From NCBI GenBank assembly GCA_015680685.1, contig MNCI01033639.1, positions 26,264 through 90,263 of the forward strand: 64,000 bases of DNA, read 5' to 3'. The notes under the pieces are model-generated. The model did not search any database. It had not been told where the DNA came from and saw only the letters and a list, made by a program, of their open reading frames with translations. This DNA comes from Gnetum montanum (taxonomy: Eukaryota; Streptophyta; Gnetopsida; Gnetales; Gnetaceae). The position numbers and the translations under genes were made by a program. Each line of letters begins with the position of its first letter. Position 1 is the first letter of the stretch. Of the stretch, positions 47,770-64,000 are shown in pieces.

Positions 47770-50700
47770 GACATAGCTAGATGCTCCATCATCTTCTATG
47801 GCTCTCAAGATTTCAACCTATGAAAAACAATGATCTTCTTAAATATAATTATAGTTTGGAAATAGTTAAAACATGTTTTGAATTCATTCATGATTTTGAA
47901 GATTTCATAAGCTTACAAATCAAAGAATATAAAATAAAGAAGAATAATAATAATTTGGCTCTCATGATACTATTGGCTTGTATCTCATGATTTATTTCTG
48001 GAAAGTATAATCTTCATACTATTGCCAAAGAAATTTGGGATAATCTCCAATTAGAATACAAGGGAAGCTTCAAAAGCCAACAATTGTAATAACTAATCTA
48101 TAAACAAAAATTCGATACCTTGAAAATTGAAAGAAATGAAAGTATCAAAGAATTTTTTATTAGAATGTATGAAAAGTTATTAAAAATAGATGAATATAAT
48201 TGTTGATATACCAATATGCAAAAGGTTCAAAAAGTTATTCAAGCTCTCTACATATGATGAGTGGTTGAGTTACCTCTATGCCCAACCATACGAATCATGA
48301 AGCATTCACGCGTGGTTCAGTTAAATTCCATGGACTCTCTAATTTCCAGTGTACTACTCTTCTAGGAAGTGAACCTTATCTTAATGGTTCTTTGTTGTCT
48401 TCCCAATTACATTTGTGATGCACATGGTATGGTTAAGTGTAATCAAGGCATATGATTTTTATTGTTTTGTGTTTTATGTTCTTTGGTGCTTAAAGTAGAG
48501 AGATGAAGTAATTTAATAACTAATTTGATTTAACTAATTAACTAATCTCTAACTGGTCCTAACATAACCATCGGGTTTCACTTTTCGTACATGTCCTAAA
48601 CCCACATATCCATTGTTGGGTTACCAAGTGCTATGCTACTAGGCGCACACTAAGCAATAATGCTATTGGGATTACCAAGCGAATACATGTTTATGCTCAA
48701 AGCGGTCATACTTATGTGTTTAATCTGTTTAGCTTAATTAATCAACTAATCGCTTGAAGTCTAATTTAGCTTAATTAATGACATGATTAATGAAAATAAT
48801 AAATGCATAAATAAATCATTCATCTATTCTAAGTGCTACAAGGTTTAATCAAAAGACTTGTCTTTATTGTTGTACACATTGGTGTGGTTTAGGTACAACA
48901 GTGCTCGAATAAAGATCTATACACTTTCTGACTCTTGTTGCAAGCACTTAGAGAAATATTCTAACTTGCAAATGGAAAAACTGCAAGAGCTCTGCTACTA
49001 CTATGGCTTCTTATCTCCATAAACATGATTATGATATTGTATTTATCGTTTTTGCTATAGGACTACATCGACGAGGCCTCATAGATGTAGCAAATGCTAT
49101 GTCAACGTGGCCCCATCGACAAGGCAACACCACATAAACAAGGCCCTGTTGATGAGGCTACATCAATGTGGGCCCATTGACACAACACTTTGATGCTCAT
49201 CAACATAGATCCAAGATTTTAGAGCATGATGGAAAACATTACTCTTTCAAAGAACTTTAATATGCTTAATATTAATGAATTGTTGCTCAAGTTAGATGCC
49301 TATAAATTATGAATAATAACAAGTAATTTAGTGAAGATGATCAAGCTTACATAACTAACCAAAGAGGAAGAGGTAGATAAGGAAGATTTAGAAGGACATG
49401 AAGATGCAATTATTAGAATAAAGATCAAGAATTAAATTCAAAAGAAAATGGTGTTCAAAATACACGAGGAAGAGAAAGAGGTTCAGCTAGAGGAAGAGGT
49501 AGGTGAAATCAATTTGAAGGACAAAGATAGGGTCAAGACTTAATACCATATTGGAGCTTTTATAAAAGAAAAGAACGTATCATTGACTAATTCTAGACAA
49601 AAATTAGTTTTAAAACAATACATGGATAGACTTCACAAATAGAATAAGATACTCCATCATCATCTCAAATGGATACTCAAGAAGAAGAGCCAAGCAATTA
49701 TGCAACCTTCAATTTAATTAAAGAAATAAAGTAAGATACTTGAATCATAGACACTCTTCAAAAAGTATCTTCTAAATTACAAAATAAATAACAATCTTAA
49801 CAACATTAAAATTGGAAATGGAAAATACTTAGTCATAGAAGGAATAGAAGATTTTGTAGTTAAATTAAACAGTGGATAAAATGTCACCATTTTCAATGTG
49901 TATTATGTTCCTAATCTTTCCAACCCTCTAATCTCTATTGGACAACTCTCTAATGGAGTAAATAGTATTAATTTCAAAAGCAATTTTTGCATTGTCAACA
50001 AGCCTAAGATGAAGAAATTATAAAAATCAAAGCCTTGAATGTAACTATCTCAATAAAAAAGAAGACATATAAGCAATCATACTACTCAAGAAAAGCATGT
50101 CCTCACAATAGAAGCCAATCAAATCCCAAGCAAAGATGAAGTTAAGAATAATGAGGACTTTAGCAAATCCAAGATTTAGCATGGAAGACTTGGTCACACC
50201 TCCTATCATAAAATTAAAAGTCTAGAGGTGTGACCAACCAATATCAATGAAGCCATGAAATTAAAAGTCTAGAAAGAATTCATAGATAAAGTATACAATG
50301 TCATCCCAAAAAACAATACATAAGAATGAGTAGATAAAGTAAAACATAGAAAGGTTATTGATTGCAAGTGGTTGTCTAAAACAAACTACAATGAAAAAGA
50401 AGAAGTCACAAGATACAAAGCAAGACTTGTGGCAAGAGGATTCAAATAAAAGAAACACATTGACCATAAAGAAATATTTGCACTAGTGGCCAAATTTGAA
50501 ACCATGAGGCTCATTCTCTCTATAGTAGTACATAAAGATCTAAAGGTTCAACAAATAGATGTCAACATAACATTGTATGCAAACTCAACAAAGCTCTATA
50601 TGGCCTAAAGCAAGCACCAATAGCCTAATTTTAGAGAATTAATGACTCTCTCACTAGAAAGAATTATCATAAATGCATGTTCAAACCAACACTATATTTC

Positions 50701-50880
50701 AAGAAGGAAGAATGATTTCATCATCATGTCACTATATGTAGATGACATTATCTATATTACCATTAATAAAAAGCTAGCAGAATATTTTAAGAAGGGCATG
50801 AAAACTAAATTTGAAATAAAAGACCTTGGATAACTCAAATACTTTCTAGGAATTAAAGTGAACTAGGATAAGAAGGAAAT
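47770..50880 (+). pseudogene. Second Copia family: gag and RT relic
   Basis: Gag at 47780-49550: text with LLKYNYSLEIVKTCFEF, then KEIWDNLQLEYKGSFKSQQL and KQKFDTLKIERNESIKEFF (UBN2-type gag), a Gly/Arg-rich stretch near 49355-49510, and no clear knuckle. Protease-like and pre-integrase traces occur at ~49800-50010. Integrase is missing. RT follows at 50335-50870 with ARLVARGF, QQIDVNIT and an intact catalytic LYVDDIIYI at ~50729-50755. The gag is split by the solo LTR at 48255-49202. The sequence differs from the Copia family at 6.6 and 32-44 kb. Confidence 0.85.
48255..49202. mobile_element. Solo LTR with perfect 5-bp target duplication, second copy of the family
   Basis: 948 bp beginning TGATGAGTGG and ending GCTCATCA, flanked by ACATA on both sides (48250-48254 and 49203-49207). 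Full-length relative of 32785-33722: shared CCAACCATACGAAT, TTGTTGTCTTCCCA, GGGATTACCAAGCG and GTACACA...GTGTG blocks. It has lost most of the CpGs seen in the other copy, so it is older. Near its end ~49065-49170 a motif close to CATCGACRAGGC recurs four times. Confidence 0.92.
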
Positions 50881-50908
50881 GAAGATTCATCAAACCAAAT
50901 TTGCAGAA

Positions 50909-50940
50909 AAAAAAAAAAAAAAAAAAAAAAAACAAAAATT
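50909..50940. repeat. Poly-A tract
   Basis: About 25 A followed by CAAAAA, directly after the Copia RT relic. It could be a trace of a retroposed sequence or simple-repeat growth. Confidence 0.7.
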
Positions 50941-52630
50941 TAAAATATTTGTAGAGATAGATATAGAAGGAAATACCTCATGAATTTTTGAATTGAAATC
51001 TTTATGAAAAGACTTCTTCTTTTTATGTTACACTAGGTGAAATCCTTCTATGTTAGCACTTATATTGATAGTTCCTATTAAGAAATTCTTTTAACCAAAG
51101 AAAATTTTCTTTAGCTATAAAGAATTTAATAGCATCCTTAAATTTAATAGAATTAATAATAAATTAGGAAGGTGTTGAAGGAGGTTTCATTTGTGCTTGT
51201 TAAAAATTATCATTATTTTTCTTTTTAAAAAAAATGTTATAACTTTTCTTTATGATTTTTTTTATTAAGAAACAAATAAATTCAAATAACATGACCTTTG
51301 TGATAATAATAGTTACAACTTCCTCACAAATTATAGTATATAATTTTTAAAGAAAAACACTCATTACCTACCTTGAGTTTTAATTTTGTCTTCATTTATT
51401 GTAAATTAATCTCTACAAAATAACATTTGCACTGTACACTATCTAATAATGTTTGTGACTATTTTAAGGATAGTGCCAATACTACCAATAATTTTACTTT
51501 CAACACTTTGAAAAATAAGTGAAATGTTTTCTAATGTAATCCAATAAGAAATTTTGGAACTAGTTTAGTTATATATTTTTTAAATATATTTATTATTTGG
51601 TTGAGAGAATATTTTATATTTTTCAAATTAATAAAATCTCAAGTTATTTTACTTAGAATTGATTTTCACATTGAAAACAAAAATCAAAACCAATGTATAT
51701 TATCTCAATCAAAATAATAATTCCATGAAAAAGTTATCTCTTAGCCAAGTATCATGATGATAACTATTTATTTATGTTGACCCTCATCATTATGATAATA
51801 AAATTATTAAATTATTTTATCATGACTGAAGAAGATTCTCTTAGATGGGGTTGGTGGTTGGCCTCTCGGCCAAAATAATTAAAAGAAGTGGGATCAAACT
51901 TTAAGAGCCAAGTAATAAAAGTACTTGTGATGATTAGTAAAAATTTTAAGAGGCAAAGTTTTCTCAATCATTTTAGAATTTGCAAGTTCAATAAGTAAAA
52001 AGGATTGAGAAATATAATTGACATGCAAAATACTAATTCCATAGCATTCAAGGACAACATAAATCACTAATGTAAAACCTTTATTTTAGATAATAAAGCT
52101 AATAATTTACAAACATACATATTAAGAAATGATGTTTTATAAAGGTTCAAATAAATCATCATGTAAAATGAAATAAAAAGCTTTAGAATCTTTCACATTC
52201 TCTATAGCCTTAGAGACATTAATATTCTCTATCTTTAGATTATTCCTCATTAAAAAATTCTCTACAATAATATCCTTGTTAGAAATCCTCCTGACAAAAC
52301 TTTAAGCACTGGAATTGCAAAACTTCATGCTTATGAGTTTGTTTTCTTCAAATCTCCAATGCCTCTCAATTGATATAATTTTGTCTATTGTATTATAGAA
52401 TCATACCTTATTGGATGTCATTTTGTTCATTATATTATTAATGGAAGTACGTATAGTGTCATGTAATTTAATTTCAATCCTCCCTAACCCACAATAAAGT
52501 GTAAACTACAAATAATAGATGGCTCAAGTGACTAGATCTTTGTTTTGGGGAGACCCAAAACATTTTTTAATAATATTTACCATCAAGACATTTAGTTAAA
52601 TTAAAACTTTATAGGGGAATGTTGGAATTT
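50941..52630. other. AT-rich stretch, no gene recognised
   Basis: No open frame of note. A short perfect hairpin TTGGCC-TCTC-GGCCAA lies at ~51873-51888 in an otherwise AT-rich setting. Confidence 0.35.
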
Positions 52631-52639
52631 GAAATAATT

Positions 52640-52870
52640 CAAACATAGGTACACCCCAAGATTTATAAAAGTTTATAACTGAGTACTACCTAGTAGAATT
52701 GAACCTATGACCTAAGGTTACTGAGGTAAGGCTTGTACTACTGGCATAATACCTCATTGTTAAATTAGAACTTTATAACTCAATATCACCCATTAATATT
52801 GAACCTATAGCTTGGAATTACCAAGTTAAGAATCTTACCTCTAGGTTAATACCTCATTGTTATTAGATTA
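52640..52870 (-). repeat. ~102-bp direct duplication with B-box-like text
   Basis: Two diverged copies, each ending in AATACCTCATTGTT (52745 and 52847). On the minus strand each has a text like GGTTCAATTCT / GGTTCAATATT, close to a tRNA-type B box. This may be SINE-derived, but no A box or full tRNA fold was found. Confidence 0.35.
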
Positions 52871-53129
52871 CATCATTGTTTTATTAGATAATACTTATTC
52901 TAAAGTCTCATGTTAGATATATGTTTTAGGGTGAGTGAATTTGACAATGGTTTTTGGCAATATTTTCCTATAAATTAAGGGTAAAATTAAAATTTTCAAG
53001 TTTTTTCCTACTATATACTATATATTAGGTCAAGTATGGCTAGTATATAGGATACCTACTATATACTATATATTATTTGGAGAGTATTATTACTTGAATG
53101 TATATAATAAATATTTACCTTAGTGTTTC

Positions 53130-53520
53130 TAATGTTTGTAATGTATTATTGGGTGCTGGACCTAATGTGTAGTATATTGTTGCTTGGATACACATAATTT
53201 TTCAAATGCAGCAAATCATAAACCATTGTTATTTTCTTGCTATTTTCCATGTATGCTCCTTTCCATCTACCATAAGTCTTGGATGAACTAAACTTAATAG
53301 TTTTTTGTGTATTGTTGGGTGTTGAACCTAATTTGTAGTGTATTATTGTTTGCATACACATCGATTTTTCGAAGCTAGTAAACTATAAACCACTACTAAT
53401 TTCCTTCAACCATAAAAATTTTAACACATCATTACTATTTTCCAATATACCATTGCTACTTTCCATTTACTGTAAGTCTTAGGTGAATTAAACTGAATGG
53501 TTTTTTGTATTGTATTTTGC
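53130..53520. repeat. ~170-200-bp tandem repeat, about 2.5 copies
   Basis: GTATTATTGGGTGCTGGACCTAAT (~53140) recurs as GTATTGTTGGGTGTTGAACCTAAT (~53308). CCATCTACCATAAGTCTTGG (~53265) recurs as CCATTTACTGTAAGTCTTAGG (~53463). The copies are diverged. Confidence 0.7.
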
Positions 53521-53619
53521 ATCAAGAGTGTTGGGGCATTTGGGAAATAAGTTTTATCCATTCCTAACTTTGGGTGACTATTGCCTAGGCAATATAGGAT
53601 GTAATATAACAAGCATGAC

Positions 53620-54640
53620 TATCTAAAATCATAGAGCAATATAGAACTCTAAATCAAGCTACTTTATAACCTTAACTATAACGACATTGTGATGGGGAAG
53701 CATTGCTTAGCACCATGTAGGAGTCCCAAAGTAGCCAAATGTTCTAGAGCAGACTCAAAGTAGACTATACCTTAATATCCTCAAGAACCTACGAGCATAA
53801 GAACATAGCTCACATGCTTCAAGGTTAGTTCAAGAGCACCTTTATAATCATATAAGCGACCCAAACCAATGCAATATACACTGCATACTCAAGAGCACTA
53901 ACGTACACATGAGACATCAATCCCTTAAGAGAGGTAAGATATGTTTGTACTTTAACACTTCTAGCCCTAAGCCCCACTCCTTAGAGAAGGGCAATGACTT
54001 AAGCATCAAAGCCATGTTCTTGAGTAAGCCTACATATCCTTATGACTCAACACACAAGGAATCAGGGCCATGTAGTTCTTTAGTGATGGTTAAGATAGCA
54101 TAGAACTTGTAATGATCTCCACACTCCTTCCACCAACCCCTCTTCCAAAAGGAAAACAACCTTCGATCCACCAACAAAGAATATTTTTTGACATTAATAA
54201 TGAGGTTCTGTACACTAGAAGTTGCAACTTTTTATGCTTCACACTTGTTAGACTTTTGGGTTTGGCTTTATATAAATAAAATCCCACGTTACATATAAGA
54301 ATAATTTCTTAGAGTTCTATGAGATTTGAAAAAAAATTGATTTAAAATGAATTGAACTCAATATTTGGTTTATGAGATGGAAGAAAATTAATTGAAATTT
54401 AAAAATTAAAAATTGGCAAATTTTCCAAAATTCGTTGACGGCCCTTCAAACTCCGAGTGGACTTTTAGGGGGTTCTTAAGGTGAGCTACAAGCTGGAGAA
54501 GAAAAATTAAAACCAAAACCTTAACAGAGCCCAATGTTGCAAGATGACCCCCTGTAACAAGACATAACGCACCCCGGGAGACCAATACAACTAACTCAAA
54601 TAGAAACCATTTAAAAAAAGGTAATATTATTGATAAAGCC
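53620..54640. other. Intergenic, no gene recognised
   Basis: Short chance frames on both strands only. From ~54440 on, base composition becomes more balanced (for example GACCCCC, CACCCCGGG), as often seen upstream of a real gene. Confidence 0.35.
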
Positions 54641-54659
54641 TAGTTCTCGACATTGAAGT

Positions 54660-54877
54660 TGAATATAAATGTTACTGAGGAATTGGTCATGCTAGTTCCA
54701 CGTGGGAATATTACAAATACGTCGGCCATGGTACGGACTCATGCTCGATTGCAATTGGCCAATGGATAAGGTTCGGTGCTCTGGTGATGGTAGCTTCCTG
54801 AGCCATGCATGTTACCCGTTACATTTTCATTCGAATGCTTTCCCACATCTCTAACTATATCGCTTAAGATAGAATTA
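54660..54877 (+). promoter_or_regulatory. Promoter/5' leader of the NAD(P)-binding protein gene
   Basis: Within 80 bp lie a perfect palindromic G-box CCACGTGG (54698-54705), a CCAAT box (54759-54763) and an I-box GATAAG (54765-54770). A TATAAAT occurs upstream at 54664. G-box plus I-box pairs are known from light-regulated plant genes such as rbcS, which fits a plastid-targeted product. The transcription start is not visible; it may lie between 54780 and 54860 without a TATA box, or near 54695 if the TATAAAT is used. Confidence 0.5.
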
Positions 54878-60208
<5,331 letters not shown>

Positions 60209-60346
60209 GTCAGCAAGATCAAAGATAGTGTCCCCATTTTGGCAACGTTCTGAACTTCTGATGGTAGTGTTTAACCAATTTTTGTAACCCTGTTTCACAT
60301 AATAGAGTAGGGATCATCTTTGATCACAATTATTTTCCTAAATTTT

Positions 60347-60722
60347 TCTGAAACTGAAACTAAAACTTTATTTCGTAGATCCTTTGGATCTATTAGACAG
60401 TAGAAATATACATACTATGAGTTTTGAAAACATCATTAAAAAAATTACCAACTATTCTTGGTAACATATGGAACAAATCAACCAAATTTTATGATTGTAA
60501 TATTCCTTCTATGTCTAATGTGTGCCAATGCAGGACATTGCATGAAAATATGGTATTCATCTTCAATGGTATTTGTATTGCCTAGTGAGCATAGTCATTC
60601 TTCATGAGGAATTTTGTGCATTTACTTATTTTGACTCTCAAGTCTCAATCTCATTCATGCTTTGCTAATTGTGCATTGGTGAGGGATAGTAGAAGATAAA
60701 TAATTTGCCTTTGAATTAAGAC
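60347..60722 (+). repeat. Repeat R3, copy just downstream of the gene
   Basis: Second direct copy, ~140 bp past the stop codon and possibly overlapping the 3' UTR or its end. It has one small extra segment (GTGCCAATGCAGGACATTGCATG) compared with the intron copy. Confidence 0.85.
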
Positions 60723-61950
60723 CTACAATGGTTTTTGTCTTCTACATTTTCTCAGAGTTTTTGATATCTTGTTTGTTTTACGAAATTGTGAACTTGGTTA
60801 GTATCAAAATAGAGAATGTACTTTTGAATATTCTATTTGTTAAGCCATAGAATTTTCTCAAGAGGTCATCCTTTATTCTAGGTTTCCATTATTACTTTTT
60901 TTTTTGGAATTTTTATCTAATGAAGATGCAGAAAGATAATAAGTATGGGCTATAAACTAACAAATAGCTTGGACCTTTAACAACATCATCTTTGCTTCAA
61001 GAAGAAACATAGCAACATATCATATTGTGTCTATTTCAACATATTATCATATTATGTCTATATCAGCATACTATTCATACTATCATATTGTGCTTTGTCT
61101 CTTTCAGTTTAAATTCATCAAGCAAAAAAAAAAAAAAAAAAAAAAAAGCTTTTGAATTTCTTCTATTTGTTTTTAATATTTATTTGACAAAGCAAAATCT
61201 CCTACAACACACCCATAAAACAATGACATGATAAAGTTATTTTTGGATATCCTAGGTTAGACTAGAATGCTTTTTAAAACAAATAAAGCTTTCATACCAC
61301 TTGCAACTTTTTGGGTACTACATTGATCCCATTTGTAATTGTAGGAGCATTCCAAGCCAAGCTATTTGTAAAAGGAAATTAGGTTCACATGTTTATGTTT
61401 GTTAGTGAATTGTACATTTTATTTTGAATTGCCACAAATCATAATTTTTGTTTTTTAGACATGAACTTTCATTCTTGAATGCTGAAAAAAGTTATTAAGA
61501 GTTTTTTTTTTAAAAGTAAGGTAAACCTAGATCCATAATGGCCAAGGTACATCTAACATAAACAAAAACAAGCATTTCAACTTCGGACACCAGAGATCTT
61601 TATTAACAAAGGGCTTGTAATTGAGCTTTCAAGCATTTATACTTTAAAAAAATTGGTTTTCACTGCAAACTACTTTTTTTGCCTGTTGAAACCAACATAG
61701 ACAACCTTCTAACAACCAAACTAAATTTTTATTTCATGATTAAGTAGATATAATAATTTCATGACAATATTCACAATAACATATCATTACTTCTACATAA
61801 AATTACAATAAAGAGGGCCTTTATGATTTTCACATCCTAGATTGCTATTTTATATAGACTAATCAGAGAGCTAGTCATGATAGAGTTTTTTATAAGTTGG
61901 ACAAGTTTTTATCTTTCATGTCATGAACTAAACTTTTTTACTAGTTACAG
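60723..61950. other. Downstream intergenic DNA
   Basis: AT-rich, with a ~24-base A run at 61124-61147 and several T runs. No gene recognised. Confidence 0.35.
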
Positions 61951-61954
61951 TTCA

Positions 61955-62780
61955 AAGGTTACCTTGTATTGTTTCTAATCATTGGTCTTTTGGAGCATGA
62001 GGTAGAGGGTTCCAGTGCCCTTCTTATTTCTCTTTGGGATGAAGCACCAATTAAAATCCTTAGCAATTAGAAAGGGACTTGACATATTTTGGAAAAATAA
62101 AGGATATTGTTGCTAGAAAGGACCATGATCATGAGCTTTTGGTAGGCCATACACATACCAGAATCCACTAGGGAGTTCCTACAATGCACATAGTTATGGA
62201 GTGAAAGGAAGACCATGAAACAGATACAAAAAATGTTTGTCTTCAAATAATTCATAAGCCTCAAGATTTGCCAACAAGTGAAGAACAAAAACCATATATA
62301 AGAAAGAGCTTCTAGATAAAAGCCACTCTCAATGTTATATAGTTTTGTCTCTTCAAAACAGAAAAAATCCAAATTTTCAGAAAATTACCAAAATCTGATG
62401 GTTTCTTGATGAGAGGAGGTGAGAACCCCTCACATTTTAGGTGATAATCTCTATGTAGAATTGGAAGATGAGACTCCATGCCATTTTTGCAATACTTCAA
62501 GACATTTGAGTGTGACTTGCAAATGTTTTTTAGATTTCAATTGATGGGGCTTTTGTCCAATATTGGTAGTTTGTTGCTTGGAAGACTCTGGCTTATACAA
62601 AATAACTTGTTGTACATTTAGATTAGGGGCTGTCATTTGAGCTAGTGCTTCTTGAGGGGAATAGACTTCAAGTGACTTTGAAGTTAATAGCTCTAGATGT
62701 GTTTCCTTGGCCCCATTCAAAACTTCTTGTATCAAAGCAATGGTAGATTGAAGTGAAGTAGGAGATGAAGTTGTCAAGGG
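61955..62780 (-). pseudogene. LINE relic: ORF2 endonuclease start and upstream part
   Basis: On the minus strand, KPHQLKSKKHLQVTLKCLEV (62580-62510) precedes LKCEGFSPPLIKKPSDF (~62440-62390), the place of the WNVRGL motif at the start of LINE ORF2. Then comes LDFFCFEETKL (~62370-62335), the counterpart of the catalytic 'xQETK' block of the APE endonuclease. Near 62060-62020 another frame gives KDFNWCFIPKRNKKG, the counterpart of GDFN....EK.GG. Several stops and frame shifts are present. The upstream piece 62777-62451 may be linker or ORF1 end. Confidence 0.65.
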
Positions 62781-63299
62781 TTTAGATATGTTCTTTTTAT
62801 CTTTTCATACCTTTGGTTCATAAAATGTTTGATTTGTCAGAATTTGCACATATTTCACTCCATTCCACCAAAAAGAAATTGATAAAAAACTAGAGGGTTT
62901 TATAAACATACAAATCTTTCAGTTACAACTTCGATAACCCTCTTTTTTCGAAAAAGAACCAAATCCCACAACTTCAAAAAACACCTCAAAACAAAAAGAT
63001 TCTAAAGACCAAAATCCAAATTAAGGATCAAAACCTAATGAGAAGCAAAACCCATAAAATTTTGTTTATTCGAATGAAAGCATCCAGGACAAAAAAAAAA
63101 AACATTCATTAATCTTAAAATAATCAATCTCCATCAAAATATGTGAACATGTAGAAGCAGAAAAACAATTGAAAAGCCAAATATTTTTAGTAAGTTGAAA
63201 TTTTTTTACCTAAGCCTTCCATATTCAGATCATTCATTGGACTTGAAAGAATGGTATTTTTGTATCTATTCATCCTACAAAAGCTCTATCTAGTAGAAT

Positions 63300-64000
63300 A
63301 TTTATTTGATTACATATTTTTCAATTCTGTTTGCCTTGATTCACTTGCCAAAAGTTTTCATTAGTTTTATCTTCATCCTCTAAATTGCAATCATAGAGTA
63401 AGAGTCACAAGACTACTTCCAGTTGTAATTGCAAAATGAGTTAGTTTTTTATGCATCCACTCTTCAAGTTCATCAATAAAAAAAACCAAATAAAATAAGA
63501 GAAATAGGACAACCTTGTTTAACACTAATACAATTATTGAATAATTTTTTTTTTACAAGTGCTATATAACTTGTTTTGAATGATAGAATCATATGTTTTA
63601 GAAAAATCTAGATAAAATTTTTCTTATGTAGACCTTTCGCTTTATCAATAAGTTTATTTTGAAGAGATGAGATGATCTATATTAGAATGCTATGACATGA
63701 ATCTTGCTTGGGAAATTATATGTATGTGATTTTCTTTAGCCTATCTTCTAAACTCTGATTTTAGGATAGTGCCTAGAAGATTGACAAAAATATTGTTGAT
63801 TACAATCAAGTATATAATTATTTAAATCTTTTTTGTCTAATTTTTAAAAGAACTTAATTGTTTAATTAATGCACCATTCCTTTTCTAAGCACACTTGCAT
63901 AGCCAAGTTTAACATTTTTTAGATGGCATTTCATAGTAATGGCCTTTCCTATTTAAGTATTTTTTTTTCATATAAGTTATTTACATCAGTAGCTTTTCCT
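63300..64000 (-). pseudogene. LINE reverse transcriptase relic, cut by window edge
   Basis: On the minus strand, text like TIDHI...LIDKAK, then a block matching Y.DF.KA.DS. (~63620-63585), and farther on the KQGCP(I/L)SP.LF..F.D.LE region (~63530-63440) of non-LTR RT. Because RT lies upstream (in minus direction) of the endonuclease relic at 62.4 kb, these are two separate LINE insertions. The interval 62790-63290 holds no clear coding. Confidence 0.65.

Noticed and set aside
52640-52870. tRNA gene
   Set aside because: Only a B-box-like text is present on the minus strand; there is no A box at the right distance and no cloverleaf.
54809-54877. Start of the host protein at the ATG at 54809
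   Set aside because: In frame, but it adds 23 residues including acidic ones; 54878 gives a more usual transit peptide. Not excluded without a transcript start.

Overview
The window looks like a plant nuclear chromosome, most likely from a large and repeat-rich seed-plant genome. A gymnosperm is my guess, but that is inference. The DNA is AT-rich. Almost all of it is decayed LTR retrotransposons nested in one another, with a few LINE fragments and short tandem arrays. I find one convincing intact host gene and no tRNA, rRNA, CRISPR or prokaryotic-type feature.

Host gene (54.88-60.21 kb, + strand): seven exons with GT/AG borders join in frame to a 308-codon protein. It is the plastid-type NAD(P)-binding Rossmann-fold protein related to Arabidopsis At2g37660/At5g02240. 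It has a Ser-rich N-terminal extension (probable chloroplast transit peptide), a TGxxGxxG dinucleotide-binding motif, and a G-box, CCAAT and I-box cluster upstream. Two direct copies of a ~350-bp repeat, one in intron 5 and one just past the stop codon, bracket the last two exons.

Left third (0-25 kb): a Copia gag fragment runs off the left edge. It is followed by a stretch rich in a CTAYGCTRG motif. A minus-strand Ty3 chromovirus relic (4.9-6.58 kb plus 13.08-13.37 kb) is split by a complete but dead Copia element (6581-13082; LTRs about 1.13 kb; exact 5-bp target duplication CTCAT). Beyond it lie a 177-bp tandem repeat, an isolated Ty3-type LTR with primer site, degenerate minus-strand ORFs of unknown function, and minisatellites with periods of 45, 17 and 32 bp.

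Middle (25-45 kb): a full-length dead Ty3 element with a chromodomain-like C-terminus (25508-32124). Next is a multi-layer nest: an older repeat was hit by a minus-strand Copia element (32431-43816; target duplication ATAAT/ATAAC). Its 3' LTR was later hit by another family's solo LTR (32785-33722; AATAC duplication). Its interior holds a second element of the same Copia family (36184-41730) that has gag but no pol, and carries instead an ORF resembling the 'putative plant transposon protein' family.

Right third (45-64 kb): a minus-strand Ty3 RT fragment; an assembly scar (a single N between two identical 44-bp copies); another Copia relic interrupted by a second solo LTR (48255-49202; ACATA duplication) of the same family as the one at 32.8 kb; the host gene; and two minus-strand LINE fragments, one with endonuclease and one with reverse-transcriptase motifs. 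A recurring theme is that at least two unrelated LTR families carry dense arrays of the same imperfect palindrome, RGACATCY/RGATGTCY.
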